Part shown: positions 29,601-37,925 of the stretch, piece after piece | How positions within the stretch are numbered: position 1 is the stretch's first letter | Layout of the letters: the number at the start of each line of letters is the position of its first letter | NCBI RefSeq assembly: GCF_037023725.1 | Contig: NZ_CP146077.1 | Span: forward strand, 196,001-260,000 | Origin: Pseudomonas bubulae | Lineage (GTDB): Bacteria > Pseudomonadota > Gammaproteobacteria > Pseudomonadales > Pseudomonadaceae | Direction: 5' to 3' | Length of the DNA stretch: 64,000 nt | Notes under the pieces: model-generated | What the model was told of the DNA's origin: nothing | Seen by the model: only the letters and a program-made list of their open reading frames with translations | Database searches by the model: none | Program-made: the position numbers and the translations under genes

Positions 29601-31367
29601 GACTTTTACCCCCTTGAAGCTCCGCGGCAGAAGGCCGTTGATATCACCCACAGCGCCCTGAGAAGTGCAATGGCAGACCCACGCTTCACTGCCGAGCAGC
29701 TCGCCGCTTTACGCGAGAGGCTCAAAACCGCACTGCACGCGGAGTTGAGCGGTTACCAGGCATTGCTGGCCACTGCTGAGGAACGCAGCAAGCTTGATAT
29801 CCCCTTTCACGAAACGATCGTGATTTCCATGCTGGAGAAGTCCTTCGACAACCGGATCATCTCCCTGGTTGTCTCGGCAAACGAACAAAGAGCCCTGATC
29901 AACAAGTGGCCGCAGTTCAATGCAGAGGACGCTGATATCGAGGCCGCGGTACAGGCAGACCCCCAGGGGTATGCACAGTCAAACCGCGAGCAGGTGGCAA
30001 TCAACGAGATCACGATAGAACGTATCGAGCAAAGAGACGGCTATCTGGAGCAGTTGTACAACTTCGGCGAAGCGGGCATCGCTGCCGCTACCGAACTGGC
30101 CCGTTCAATACCTGCGGCTGGACATACCAGCCTGACCCTCAAGGGTTTTCAGCTCGACTGCCTGAAACAGGCCAGCTCCACCCCCTCCGCAAGCAGTCTC
30201 ACAGAAGAAAGCCTTGATAGCGCCATTGACCCGCTCAATGAGCACACCCACACCCATAACCAGCTCAATACTCTGGAAATCGACGCTGACAAACGCCTGG
30301 AGGTACTGGACAGCCTGGTGGAGAACTACGGCCAGGCGCTGGATGCCCTGGAAGGCATTGGCTTGATGTATGCCGATGAACTGGATCCCGAGTACTTCAA
30401 AAAACTTCGTCTGTTGCTGACAGAGCTCTATCAGGATGTCACCCGCCAACTGGCGGCCGAGATCAAGCCGCCCCCGCAGCCCCCCGCACAAAGACCTGGA
30501 AAGCGCACACCACCTGCCGCTGGCAGTCGCTCCAAAAAAGTGATTCATGTCCGTGGCAAGGGCAAATTGATCGGCGAACTCCGGCCCGCAGACAACGAAT
30601 GGCTGAGTGATGTCATTGAAATCCGCTCAGACTATGACGAGCAATTACTGTCGACTTATTTGCAGCACGAGGACGAATGGATCGAGATTAAAACCGTGCG
30701 TACTGAATCACCGCGCACACGGGCACTGAATATCATCAAGGGTGATGCGCGCAAACTTTACGCCTTGTCCGAGTGGCATCTGCACAAGGCCACAGTGCAC
30801 AGCATGAGTACCCGCTACCCGCAGGAAGTCGAGGAAGAACTCATTCGCGAAGCCAATAAGCTCGACAAGCTGGCCACTGAACTGCACTTGGCCCTGCAGA
30901 CCCAAGCCGAGGATTCAAGGTCCCAGGACGATCAGACCCTGATCGACAGCATGCGCAGTGCTGCCCAAAAAATGATCAGGGAAGGCAGGGAGATGCGCAT
31001 CAAGTTGAGCTTCGAACTGCCGCCGACCCATGGCAACCTGCAGTACCTGATTGATGAGAAACAGGTCCAGATAGCGGGGCTAGGCAAGCGCATCCCGTTA
31101 ACCGGTGAGCGGCAGGATTACATGCAGGAGTACGCCGTCAACGACCGCCAGGGCAGCCCGCTGTGGTATGCCCATTTTCACTATGACGAGGCCCATACCC
31201 CGAAAGCGAACTACACGGCCGCTCACTTGAAGACAAAAGAGCAGCGAAAATTCAGCTACATCGTCCAGCTGGACAAGGCTAAAACTGCCCCTGCCATCGT
31301 AAACGTGCATCGCGGCCAGATTGGTAAAGACCTGGCCGAACGCTGGTTTCTGCCACTGGCCGACTAG
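26685..31367 (+). CDS. Giant DUF6543/dermonecrotic-toxin-like protein, 1560 residues
   Basis: Large protein resembling the Pseudomonas family annotated DUF6543 or dermonecrotic toxin domain. No signal peptide. Residues about 337-665 (from LPEWLNNAS, through SLTELSLKNLI and VDIGRVYPKYLENALL, to GNMFIIEP) align segment by segment with residues 381-695 of the protein at 51527. A hydrophobic stretch at about 713-785 (SLIFNSLLLLPGLPPPIML) could insert into membranes. The rest is helical and charged up to a C-terminal domain (RKFSYIVQLDKAK onward) that I cannot assign. I see no catalytic motif. AGGAAC precedes the ATG. The stop codon overlaps the waaA stop. A role in toxicity or competition is a family-level inference. 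Confidence 0.7.
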   Translation: MPTVPSPSLALPENAVRAQFANPPPLTTVARQMLAAAIAQRYPSLRISLERTRLAVPRPGGGWSLEPFMPRVLDYLGSGVTLDLSPVNTQPYYLTDNAPDWLKPDDGELDMQVIESLVKELPWRLPVGLQNALHQWWTKKTDTGTSRWRWLSDVMRDTLTIGAIRQTGLNPAALAAINQVITTPDLEERIRLYGENAVRAYWLEATLLNPEVVYSGLNTRIALVTRNQVLMCKADGDTLTFKSMATLGQAWARKIISSYTVKEIRMKQFELEGNFFDASAAAILNRQLERTATLKVPSSIGWQALQRVYRSITDTSAYFADAPKATLQSLTTVKNHLPEWLNNASAASIARYRHYSLALYAAKQASEGKTYLYGISDIHTYAADALHWQMRADQRQFEQDIPMQERMDQFAPNDIELTFLSATGLPGTIGIVESTTMSLTELSLKNLIGRPEGALSLRHRLGEPLPGWLTPDYITRRGGLIEKVDIGRVYPKYLENALLSNTPDALVRERFFATQTSVQLPMEALELSLKKQNGLTPLGARHVAAVVHTCAAEQQVEGLAVVIRHLALLRHPEALPDIVGNMFIIEPANVEYGPHVLYRPFYSPSLLEFSTRDALLDAIVEPSPLQTSVLTWLSDIARPIYDNGGFKEPHYLRFGLGSEFAPIERPGPARLATNGSDELLQFLQNGQLMQYLFGCNARALVEQANTDSVSNTESRWGVLLEGGSLIFNSLLLLPGLPPPIMLTGGLLSVAKLASQDIPALASSDAATRELAAADVLLNLGMLLFHQSQTALQKLTPLPEGLMSKALRAQAPARIAEIWPEPEPPKIVTGIVALPGELPGARSTELDLGIASASDRLTASRRELLASFKVARPETLPPPIPDGLFKGLYLIDQKWHALLGEGLYPVHIDSEDNVAISSSTDINRIGPNLRTDGKGNWFVDTRLRLQAGGLSRRIASLQAQKARRKSELQTQLTDFYPLEAPRQKAVDITHSALRSAMADPRFTAEQLAALRERLKTALHAELSGYQALLATAEERSKLDIPFHETIVISMLEKSFDNRIISLVVSANEQRALINKWPQFNAEDADIEAAVQADPQGYAQSNREQVAINEITIERIEQRDGYLEQLYNFGEAGIAAATELARSIPAAGHTSLTLKGFQLDCLKQASSTPSASSLTEESLDSAIDPLNEHTHTHNQLNTLEIDADKRLEVLDSLVENYGQALDALEGIGLMYADELDPEYFKKLRLLLTELYQDVTRQLAAEIKPPPQPPAQRPGKRTPPAAGSRSKKVIHVRGKGKLIGELRPADNEWLSDVIEIRSDYDEQLLSTYLQHEDEWIEIKTVRTESPRTRALNIIKGDARKLYALSEWHLHKATVHSMSTRYPQEVEEELIREANKLDKLATELHLALQTQAEDSRSQDDQTLIDSMRSAAQKMIREGREMRIKLSFELPPTHGNLQYLIDEKQVQIAGLGKRIPLTGERQDYMQEYAVNDRQGSPLWYAHFHYDEAHTPKANYTAAHLKTKEQRKFSYIVQLDKAKTAPAIVNVHRGQIGKDLAERWFLPLAD

Positions 31368-32641
31368 CGCGACATCAACCGTCCCAGGCCATCGAGCAAC
31401 CGCTGCAAGGCGCCCTGATTGCGCTGCATGACTTTAAGGCCCGCCTGGCCCATGCGCCGGGCGTCTTGCGGCAACTCGAACAAGCGCTGTACCGCCAGCG
31501 CCAGCCCTTGGGCGTCGTCCACTTCTTCCAGTGCTCCGGCGTCGCGCAGCATCGCGCTGATTTCCAGAAAGTTGAACAGATGTGGCCCGCTCAACACCGG
31601 TTTGGCCAGCGCCGCCGGTTCCAGCAGGTTGTGCCCGCCATTGGGAACCAGACTGCCCCCCACAAAAGCGGTGTCTGCCAGCGCGTACAAAAACAGCAAT
31701 TCACCCATGGTATCACCCAGCATGACCTGGGTACTTGCGGTGACCGGCTCGCCACTGGAACGGCGCACCGTGGCAAACCCTTCGCGCTGGCACAGCTCGA
31801 ATACCTGATTGAAGCGCTCCGGGTGCCGAGGCACCAGCATCAGCAACGCATTGGGGTAATGGCCAAGCAATTGCCGATGGGCCGCGAGCACAATCTCGTC
31901 CTCCCCCTCGTGGGTGCTGGCTGCAATCCATACCGGGCGAGCCAGAGCCTGCCACTGCTCACGCAGCTCCCGGGCATCGACCAGCAGCTGGGGGTCGATG
32001 GTCAGGTCAAACTTGATCGAGCCGGTGACCTCAACGCACTCAGGTCGTGCACCCAATTGACGAAAGCGCTCGGCTTCGGTTTCGGTCTGCACCGCAATCA
32101 GGCTCATTTCTTCCAGCATGGGCCGGGTCAGGCGGGCGAAGCGGCCATAGCCCTTGGCCGAGCGTGCCGACAAGCGGGCATTGGCGAGCGCCACCGGTAT
32201 GCCGCGCTTGGCACACTGATGGATATGATTGGGCCACAACTCGGTTTCCATGATGACCGCGAGTTTGGGTTGCACGCGATTCAAAAAGCGCGCGGCCGCC
32301 CACGGCAAGTCGTAAGGCAGGTAGCAATGCTGAATACGCGGCTCATTCGCGAACAGCGCCTGGATCCGCTCGGACCCGGTGGGTGTCATACACGTCACTG
32401 TGATTGGCAGCTGTGGGTAACGTTTTAGCAGCTCACGAATCATCGGCGCGGCAGCGATGCTCTCGCCCACCGAGACCGCATGCACCCAGATCCCCCCCGG
32501 CTGCAGGGTCGGCAGATTCAAGGCGAAACGCTCACCAATACGCCGGGCATAAGCGGGCGCCTTGCGCGCCCGCAGCCACAATCGAATCGCCACCAGTGGC
32601 AGCCCCAGATGAAACAGCAAGGTGTAGAGAGTTCTATTCAT
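31364..32641 (-). CDS. waaA: 3-deoxy-D-manno-octulosonic acid (Kdo) transferase
   Basis: 425 residues. Transfers Kdo from CMP-Kdo to lipid IVA, the first inner-core step of LPS. An N-terminal membrane anchor (YTLLFHLGLPLVAIRLWLRA) is followed by a GT-B fold. GGIWVHAVSVGESIAAAPMI carries the conserved catalytic glutamate, and FVGGSLVPNGGHNLLEPAAL is the nucleotide-sugar site. Length matches the family. The last 4 bases are shared with the convergent toxin-like gene: the palindrome CTAG gives both stop codons. Confidence 0.96.
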   Translation of the reverse strand: MNRTLYTLLFHLGLPLVAIRLWLRARKAPAYARRIGERFALNLPTLQPGGIWVHAVSVGESIAAAPMIRELLKRYPQLPITVTCMTPTGSERIQALFANEPRIQHCYLPYDLPWAAARFLNRVQPKLAVIMETELWPNHIHQCAKRGIPVALANARLSARSAKGYGRFARLTRPMLEEMSLIAVQTETEAERFRQLGARPECVEVTGSIKFDLTIDPQLLVDARELREQWQALARPVWIAASTHEGEDEIVLAAHRQLLGHYPNALLMLVPRHPERFNQVFELCQREGFATVRRSSGEPVTASTQVMLGDTMGELLFLYALADTAFVGGSLVPNGGHNLLEPAALAKPVLSGPHLFNFLEISAMLRDAGALEEVDDAQGLALAVQRLFELPQDARRMGQAGLKVMQRNQGALQRLLDGLGRLMSR

Positions 32642-32786
32642 GGGTGCGGAGTTTACTTGAAAAAGTATTCACGATGATGGCACCGAATACTCCCTACCCT
32701 GTCGCAACCAGAACGCACTACACACTTTCACAACTACTAGAATGCCTTGCTGCTAAATTGCCCCGCTCCACACTCAGGACTCCACC

Positions 32787-33119
32787 ATGAACGCCTACTA
32801 TTACCTGGCCATTGCCATTTGCGCCGAAGTCATCGCCACCGTCTCCATGAAAGCGATCAAGGGTTTCAGCACACCGCTGCCGCTGATCCTGGTGATTGCC
32901 GGTTACGCCACGGCATTCTGGATGCTGACCCTGGTGGTGCGAACCATTCCCGTGGGCGTGGCTTACGCGGTGTGGGCGGGTATGGGCATTGTGATGGTGA
33001 GTGTCGCAGCGCTGTTTATCTACGGGCAAAAACTCGACATCCCGGCCATGCTCGGCATGGGCCTGATTGTGCTGGGGGTGGTGGTGATTCAACTGTTCTC
33101 GAAAACAGCGGGGCATTGA
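32787..33119 (+). CDS. Small multidrug resistance (SMR) exporter, EmrE type
   Basis: 110 residues and four membrane helices. Proton-coupled efflux of cationic compounds is the family function. The essential membrane glutamate is Glu14 (AICAEVIATVSMK), and the loop VGVAYAVWAGMGIV is the SMR signature. Length is typical (about 110). AGGAC precedes the ATG. It is divergent from waaA; the corresponding P. aeruginosa gene is in the same place. Whether it exports drugs or guanidinium cannot be told from sequence. Confidence 0.9.
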   Translation: MNAYYYLAIAICAEVIATVSMKAIKGFSTPLPLILVIAGYATAFWMLTLVVRTIPVGVAYAVWAGMGIVMVSVAALFIYGQKLDIPAMLGMGLIVLGVVVIQLFSKTAGH

Positions 33120-33243
33120 ATCCAGCAACGAAAACACCACACCTCGTTCCTTCGGCAGCTGCTACGCAGGTTTACAGGCTCAGGCCAGGTTGTGGATCAG
33201 GCTGTATACTTGCGGTCTTTGTCTTTAAACGCCGAGGTCGCCC

Positions 33244-34419
33244 ATGCCATCTGTTATTTCCACCGACGTGCTGATTGTCGGCGCTGGGGTTGCCGGCCTT
33301 TGGCTCAATGCCCGCCTGCGTCGCCAGGGCTTCTCCACGATTGTGATCGAGCGTGAAAGCCTGGGGGGCGGGCAGAGTGTGAAATCTCAAGGCATCATTC
33401 ATGGCGGCGCCAAATATGCGCTGCACGGTGCCCTGACCGGGGCGTCCGAAGCCATCGCCGATATGCCGCGCCGCTGGCGCGAAGCCCTGGCCGGCGACGG
33501 CGAACTCGACCTGAGTGGTGTGCGCCTTCTTTCCGAAGCCCATTACCTGTGGTCGCCGGGCACCCTCGCGGGCAACCTCACCAGCTTTTTTGCCAGCAAG
33601 GCCGTGCGTGGCCGGGTCGATCAGGTCAAGGGCGACCAGTTGCCCCCGGCCCTGCAAGATCCACGTTTCAAAGGCAAGGTGTATCGCCTGGCGGAGCTGG
33701 TAGTCGACGTCCCGAGCCTGATCGAGCGTCTGGCGGAGTTGGCGGGGGATGGCCTGCTGGCCGGGAAGGTGATTGAACCGCTGTTTGACAACGACGAACT
33801 GATTGGCCTGCGGGTCGACGGTCTGGAGATTCACGCCCAGCGTATTGTGTTCAGTGCAGGTGGCGGCAATGCCGAGCTGCTGGCCAGTGTCGGCATCAGC
33901 GTTCCGGCCCAGCAACTGCGCCCGCTGCATATGGTGCTGGTCAAGGGGCCCAGCCTCAAGCCGCTGTACGCCCACTGCCTGGGCGGTGGGCCCAAGCCAC
34001 GCATTACGGTAACCACTCACCCCGCGGCCAATGGCGAGTGGGTGTGGTATCTGGGCGGTGATATCGCCGAAGCCGATGGCGTGGCCCGCGAACCTGCCGA
34101 GCAAATCGCCGTGGCGAAAAAAGAGCTGGGCAACCTGCTGCCCTGGGTTGACCTGAGCCAGGCGCAGTGGGCCACGTTGCGGGTCAACCGTGCCGAGCCT
34201 GCGCAGTCGGGGCTGGTACGCCCGGACAACGCTTTTCTCTCGGACCAGGGCCGTCTGCTGGTCGGCTGGCCGACCAAGCTGGCACTGGCACCGGACTTCT
34301 CTGACCGGGTGCTGCAAGCGCTGGAGCACGACGGAATCAAACCGGGCAATGCACCGGCCCTCCCTCCGCTGCCACGTCCACCCCTGGGAAAAACCGCGTG
34401 GGAGCAACTGTTGCCATGA
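33244..34419 (+). CDS. FAD-dependent oxidoreductase (DAO family)
   Basis: 391 residues. The N-terminal Rossmann motif LIVGAGVAGLWLNARL binds FAD, and VIERESLGGGQSVKSQGIIH is characteristic of the D-amino-acid/glycine oxidase-like superfamily. The substrate is unknown. It is the first gene of a three-gene run: its TGA overlaps the next ATG (ATGA, 34416-34419), which implies coupled translation with the aldo/keto reductase. GAGGTC lies before the start. It matches PA4991 by position. Confidence 0.85.
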   Translation: MPSVISTDVLIVGAGVAGLWLNARLRRQGFSTIVIERESLGGGQSVKSQGIIHGGAKYALHGALTGASEAIADMPRRWREALAGDGELDLSGVRLLSEAHYLWSPGTLAGNLTSFFASKAVRGRVDQVKGDQLPPALQDPRFKGKVYRLAELVVDVPSLIERLAELAGDGLLAGKVIEPLFDNDELIGLRVDGLEIHAQRIVFSAGGGNAELLASVGISVPAQQLRPLHMVLVKGPSLKPLYAHCLGGGPKPRITVTTHPAANGEWVWYLGGDIAEADGVAREPAEQIAVAKKELGNLLPWVDLSQAQWATLRVNRAEPAQSGLVRPDNAFLSDQGRLLVGWPTKLALAPDFSDRVLQALEHDGIKPGNAPALPPLPRPPLGKTAWEQLLP

Positions 34420-35228
34420 GCCAGCCAACCCTGCACGACTTCCATCGCCCGCTGGGCAGTACCGGCCTGCTGGTTTCGCCACTGGGGCTGGGCACCGTCA
34501 AGCTGGGTCGCGACCAGGGGGTCAAGTACCCCAGCGGCTTCAAGATTCCGGATGATAACGAAGCGCAGATGCTGCTCAAGCTCAGCCGCGATCTGGGCAT
34601 CAACCTGATCGACACCGCCCCCGCCTATGGCCGCAGTGAAGAACGCCTTGGCCCGCTATTGCGTGGTCAGCGCCAGGACTGGGTGATCGTCAGCAAGGTC
34701 GGCGAAGAGTTTGTCGACGGCCAGTCGAGTCATGATTTCAGCGCCGCACATACCCGGCGCTCGGTGGAACGCAGCCTGCAACGTCTTGAAACGGACTTTA
34801 TCGATCTGGTGCTGGTGCACTCTGACGGCAATGACCTTGCGGTTCTCAATGAGTGCGAGGCCTACGAGACCCTGGCCGAACTCAAACGCGAGGGCAAGAT
34901 TCGCGGTTTCGGCTTGTCGGGCAAAACCGTTGAAGGAGGGCTCAAGGCCTTGGAAACCGGTGATTGCGCGATGGTCACCTACAACCTCAATGAACAGGCC
35001 GAGCGGCCGGTGATCGATTACGCCGCGGCCCACGGCAAGGCCATTCTGGTTAAAAAGGCGCTGGCCAGCGGGCATGTGTGCTTGAGCCCTGGGGTCGATC
35101 CGGTGCGCGCCAGCTTCGAACTGGTGTTTGGCCATCACGGGGTTGCCAGTGCTATTGTCGGCACCATCAATCCGCTGCACTTGGCCCATAACGTGGCGAC
35201 CGTTGCGCAGGTTCTGCGTAAAACCTGA
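34416..35228 (+). CDS. Aldo/keto reductase
   Basis: 270 residues. TIM-barrel NAD(P)H-dependent oxidoreductase. The catalytic tetrad residues are visible: Asp66 and Tyr71 in LIDTAPAYGRSE, Lys94 in VIVSKVG, and the histidine in LVLVHSDG. The family reduces aldehydes and ketones; the substrate here is unknown. The start at 34416 is fixed by the 4-base overlap with the preceding oxidoreductase; the frame opens slightly further upstream, but that would overlap more. It probably acts in the same pathway as its neighbour. Confidence 0.88.
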   Translation: MSQPTLHDFHRPLGSTGLLVSPLGLGTVKLGRDQGVKYPSGFKIPDDNEAQMLLKLSRDLGINLIDTAPAYGRSEERLGPLLRGQRQDWVIVSKVGEEFVDGQSSHDFSAAHTRRSVERSLQRLETDFIDLVLVHSDGNDLAVLNECEAYETLAELKREGKIRGFGLSGKTVEGGLKALETGDCAMVTYNLNEQAERPVIDYAAAHGKAILVKKALASGHVCLSPGVDPVRASFELVFGHHGVASAIVGTINPLHLAHNVATVAQVLRKT

Positions 35229-35269
35229 AGCCGCCGACGCGGCCGACCCCGACGCAAGGAGGAGCCGAC

Positions 35270-36226
35270 ATGCCGCGCATGCTGATCCGCAAGAACCCCA
35301 GCGACTTCAAAACCCTGCCGTTATTTGTCGAAGCCACGCCAGAGGGCTTGAGCTATCAAAGCATCGGCATGCCGTTGAACTTCGCGCAGACCCTGCTAAA
35401 GCGCCGCCCGGTCAAGGTTGCCGATAATGAGCGTTTTTCGCTGGAGCTGGCCAACCTTGGCGTATCCGTGCGACTGACCATGAGTTGGCAAGGTCGCGAC
35501 TACTGGGTGCTGGTACGTCAGCGTCGTCAGGATCGGGGCGATGTGGTGCTCAAGCTGATCTCTGGTTACGTGCCAGCCCACGAGGTCAGCCTGCCCCTGC
35601 ACACAGCCATCCAGGAGATTGCCGAAGAGTGCCTGCTGGAAACCCCCGAAGGCTGGCTGAGCGGGCGGTTCAATGAAACATGGCTGCCTGCGCCCTACGC
35701 CGCCGCGCTGCATTACCGCGAGGCCATGCCCTTTCGCCTGACCCCCCTGTCCGGTGCGACACGGCCTGTAAGCTGTGGCAGCCAGCCCTTGCTGGAGCGG
35801 CCACGGACCTACGTGCACTTGCCGACAGCATCGCTGCAACTGATTTACGACCTGCGTCTGGAAGTGCCCAAAGAGGCCAAGTCCCTGAGCCTTTTCCATG
35901 TCGAAGAGCGGCTTGAAGGGGATCAACTGGTAGCGCGGCTGGACCGCAAGCGCCCGGATCTGTACCTGATCCCGCTCACGGAAGGCCGGCCCTGCGCCGA
36001 GTTATACACCCTGAGCAAAGACCGCCTGCAACCTGCCAGTACCCGTGGCGTGCGGCTGGCCGAGAGCTTTGCACCGCAGGACGGCTGGGTGGTCCATGAC
36101 GAGCGGATTCGCTGGAAGGATTGGGTTCGGCAACAGGGTTTGACCCCGCCCAAACCCGAGTCACGGTTCAAGCGCCTGACCGGCAAGGCGCGGCAGATAT
36201 TCAGGAAGGTGGTGAAAAAGTCTTAG
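35270..36226 (+). CDS. Conserved protein of unknown function
   Basis: 318 residues with a strong AAGGAGGAG ribosome site. It is cytoplasmic by sequence, with no signal peptide or membrane helix and a basic C-terminal tail. The segment LHTAIQEIAEECLLETPEG has the spacing of the second half of a Nudix box (REXXEEXG) with Gln in place of Arg, but the first half is not convincing. A Nudix-like fold is only a suggestion. It follows the aldo/keto reductase by 41 bases on the same strand. I do not recognise a function. Confidence 0.7.
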   Translation: MPRMLIRKNPSDFKTLPLFVEATPEGLSYQSIGMPLNFAQTLLKRRPVKVADNERFSLELANLGVSVRLTMSWQGRDYWVLVRQRRQDRGDVVLKLISGYVPAHEVSLPLHTAIQEIAEECLLETPEGWLSGRFNETWLPAPYAAALHYREAMPFRLTPLSGATRPVSCGSQPLLERPRTYVHLPTASLQLIYDLRLEVPKEAKSLSLFHVEERLEGDQLVARLDRKRPDLYLIPLTEGRPCAELYTLSKDRLQPASTRGVRLAESFAPQDGWVVHDERIRWKDWVRQQGLTPPKPESRFKRLTGKARQIFRKVVKKS

Positions 36227-36232
36227 ATACAA

Positions 36233-36321
36233 ATGTGGGAGCGGGCTTGCTCGCGATTCAGACAACTCGGTTTTTCAGTTAGACCAAGTCGACCCGATCG
36301 CGAGCAAGCCCGCTCCCACAG
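36233..36321. repeat. REP doublet between the unknown gene and hldE
   Basis: Left arm TGTGGGAGCGGGCTTGCTCG, right arm CGAGCAAGCCCGCTCCCACA, exact complements with a spacer of about 48 bases. Convergent gap between the 35270 gene and hldE. Confidence 0.92.
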
Positions 36322-36336
36322 GGGGTGTGCGGTCGA

Positions 36337-37758
36337 TCACTGACCGCGAATTTTCTCGACAATGGCTGTGGTCGAGCTGTTTTCAACCAGCCCCAACACT
36401 TTAACCGTACCGCCATAGGCGGCCACGATATCGGCGCCAACCACCTGATCGATGCCGTAATCACCGCCTTTGACCAGCACGTCAGGCTTGACCTGAGCCA
36501 GCAGATTTTCCGGCGTGGCTTCAGGAAAGCTGATCACCCAGTCCACGGCGCCCAGACCGGCCAGTACCGCCATGCGACGGTCCACACTGTTGATCGGACG
36601 ACCCGGGCCTTTGAGGCGGCTCACCGAAGCATCATCGTTGACTGCAACGATCAAACGATCGCCCTGGGCCCGCGCTTGCTCCAGATAGGTCACATGCCCG
36701 GCATGCAAAATATCGAAACAACCATTGGTGAAGACGATTTTTTCGTTGTGCGCCCGCGCATCTTCGATGGCCAGCAACAGCTGATCGAGGCTCAGCACAC
36801 CACGCTCCGACCCTTCTGAGCGCTGGATCGCCCGACGCAGTTCCGGCGCACTTATGGCTGCCGTACCCAGCTTGCCGACCACAATACCCGCCGCCAGATT
36901 GGCCAGGGCCACGGCGTGGGGCAGTTCCTCACCGGCAGCAATGGCTGCGGCCAGGGTTGAGATGACGGTATCGCCAGCCCCTGTTACGTCAAACACTTCT
37001 CGGGCACGGGCCGGCAGGTGCATGGCGGCAAAGCCCGGACGCAACAGGGTCATGCCATGTTCGCCACGGGTCACCAGCAAGGCACCCAGGTCCAGATCTG
37101 CCATCAGCTTGGCGCCCTTGGCCACCAGGTCGGCCTCGTCGGTGCAACCACCGACGATGGTTTCAAACTCACTGAGATTTGGCGTAATCAGGCTGGCGCC
37201 ACGGTAGATCGAGAAATCCTTGCCCTTGGGATCGGCCAGCACCGGAATGCCCCTGGCACGTGCGGCCTGGATCAGCACCTGATGGTTTTTCAGGGCACCC
37301 TTGCCGTAGTCGGACAGCACCAGCACCTTGATGCCTTCAAGCAGGTTTTCAACTTCAGCGCCCAACGCCAGGGCGTCGGTGGCAAACGGTTCTTCGAAAT
37401 CGATACGCAGCAATTGCTGGTGACGGCTCATGACCCGCAGCTTGACGATGGTCGGCTGGTGCGCAATACGCTGGAACAGTGCACGAACACCCGCACCCTT
37501 GAGCCGGTTGGCCAGGCTGTCGGCGGCTTCGTCGTCGCCGGTCACCCCCACCAGCGAGGCAGGCGCGCCCAGTGCAGCGATGTTGAGCGCAACGTTGGCA
37601 GCGCCGCCCGGGCGGTCTTCGATTTGCTCGACCTTGACCACCGGCACCGGCGCCTCAGGGGAAATCCGTGAGGTCCCGCCATGCCAATAACGGTCGAGCA
37701 TGACATCGCCTACCACCAAGACAGGGGCTTGATCGAATCGCGGCATGGACAACTTCAT
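36337..37758 (-). CDS. hldE: Bifunctional heptose 7-phosphate kinase / heptose 1-phosphate adenylyltransferase
   Basis: 473 residues. Makes ADP-heptose for the LPS inner core. The N-terminal ribokinase-like domain (about 1-320) has [13 protein letters not shown], the substrate loop [14 protein letters not shown] and the catalytic GAGDT ([12 protein letters not shown]). The C-terminal nucleotidyltransferase (about 340-473) has [20 protein letters not shown] with the HxGH motif. Start at 37758 (MKLSMPRF); a TTG two codons upstream is possible. Length matches P. aeruginosa RfaE. It is followed upstream in the same direction by msbA, another LPS gene. Confidence 0.97.
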   Translation of the reverse strand: MKLSMPRFDQAPVLVVGDVMLDRYWHGGTSRISPEAPVPVVKVEQIEDRPGGAANVALNIAALGAPASLVGVTGDDEAADSLANRLKGAGVRALFQRIAHQPTIVKLRVMSRHQQLLRIDFEEPFATDALALGAEVENLLEGIKVLVLSDYGKGALKNHQVLIQAARARGIPVLADPKGKDFSIYRGASLITPNLSEFETIVGGCTDEADLVAKGAKLMADLDLGALLVTRGEHGMTLLRPGFAAMHLPARAREVFDVTGAGDTVISTLAAAIAAGEELPHAVALANLAAGIVVGKLGTAAISAPELRRAIQRSEGSERGVLSLDQLLLAIEDARAHNEKIVFTNGCFDILHAGHVTYLEQARAQGDRLIVAVNDDASVSRLKGPGRPINSVDRRMAVLAGLGAVDWVISFPEATPENLLAQVKPDVLVKGGDYGIDQVVGADIVAAYGGTVKVLGLVENSSTTAIVEKIRGQ

Positions 37759-37886
37759 GGACAACCCACATACAAAATGAACAGGGGCGCGATATTAACA
37801 CAGGGTGAACGCAGGTCAGTTCACGGTATTAATCGCAGCGAATGAGAATCAGACATGAGCTACAAGACTCAAGATGAAGATTCCCC

Positions 37887-37908
37887 GTGGAGGCAGGCCT
37901 GCCTCCAC
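37887..37908. repeat. Perfect 22-bp palindrome after msbA
   Basis: GTGGAGGCAGG followed directly by its reverse complement CCTGCCTCCAC. It lies 18 bases after the msbA stop and could act as a hairpin in the msbA transcript. No U-run follows. It may be a relic of a different REP family; the origin is inferred. Confidence 0.7.
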
Positions 37909-37925
37909 AGGTATCAGTATAGGCC

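Noticed and set aside
33172..34482. 436-residue open frame on the minus strand
   Set aside because: Lies antisense over the FAD oxidoreductase, which has clear motifs and a ribosome site. The long frame results from high third-position GC.
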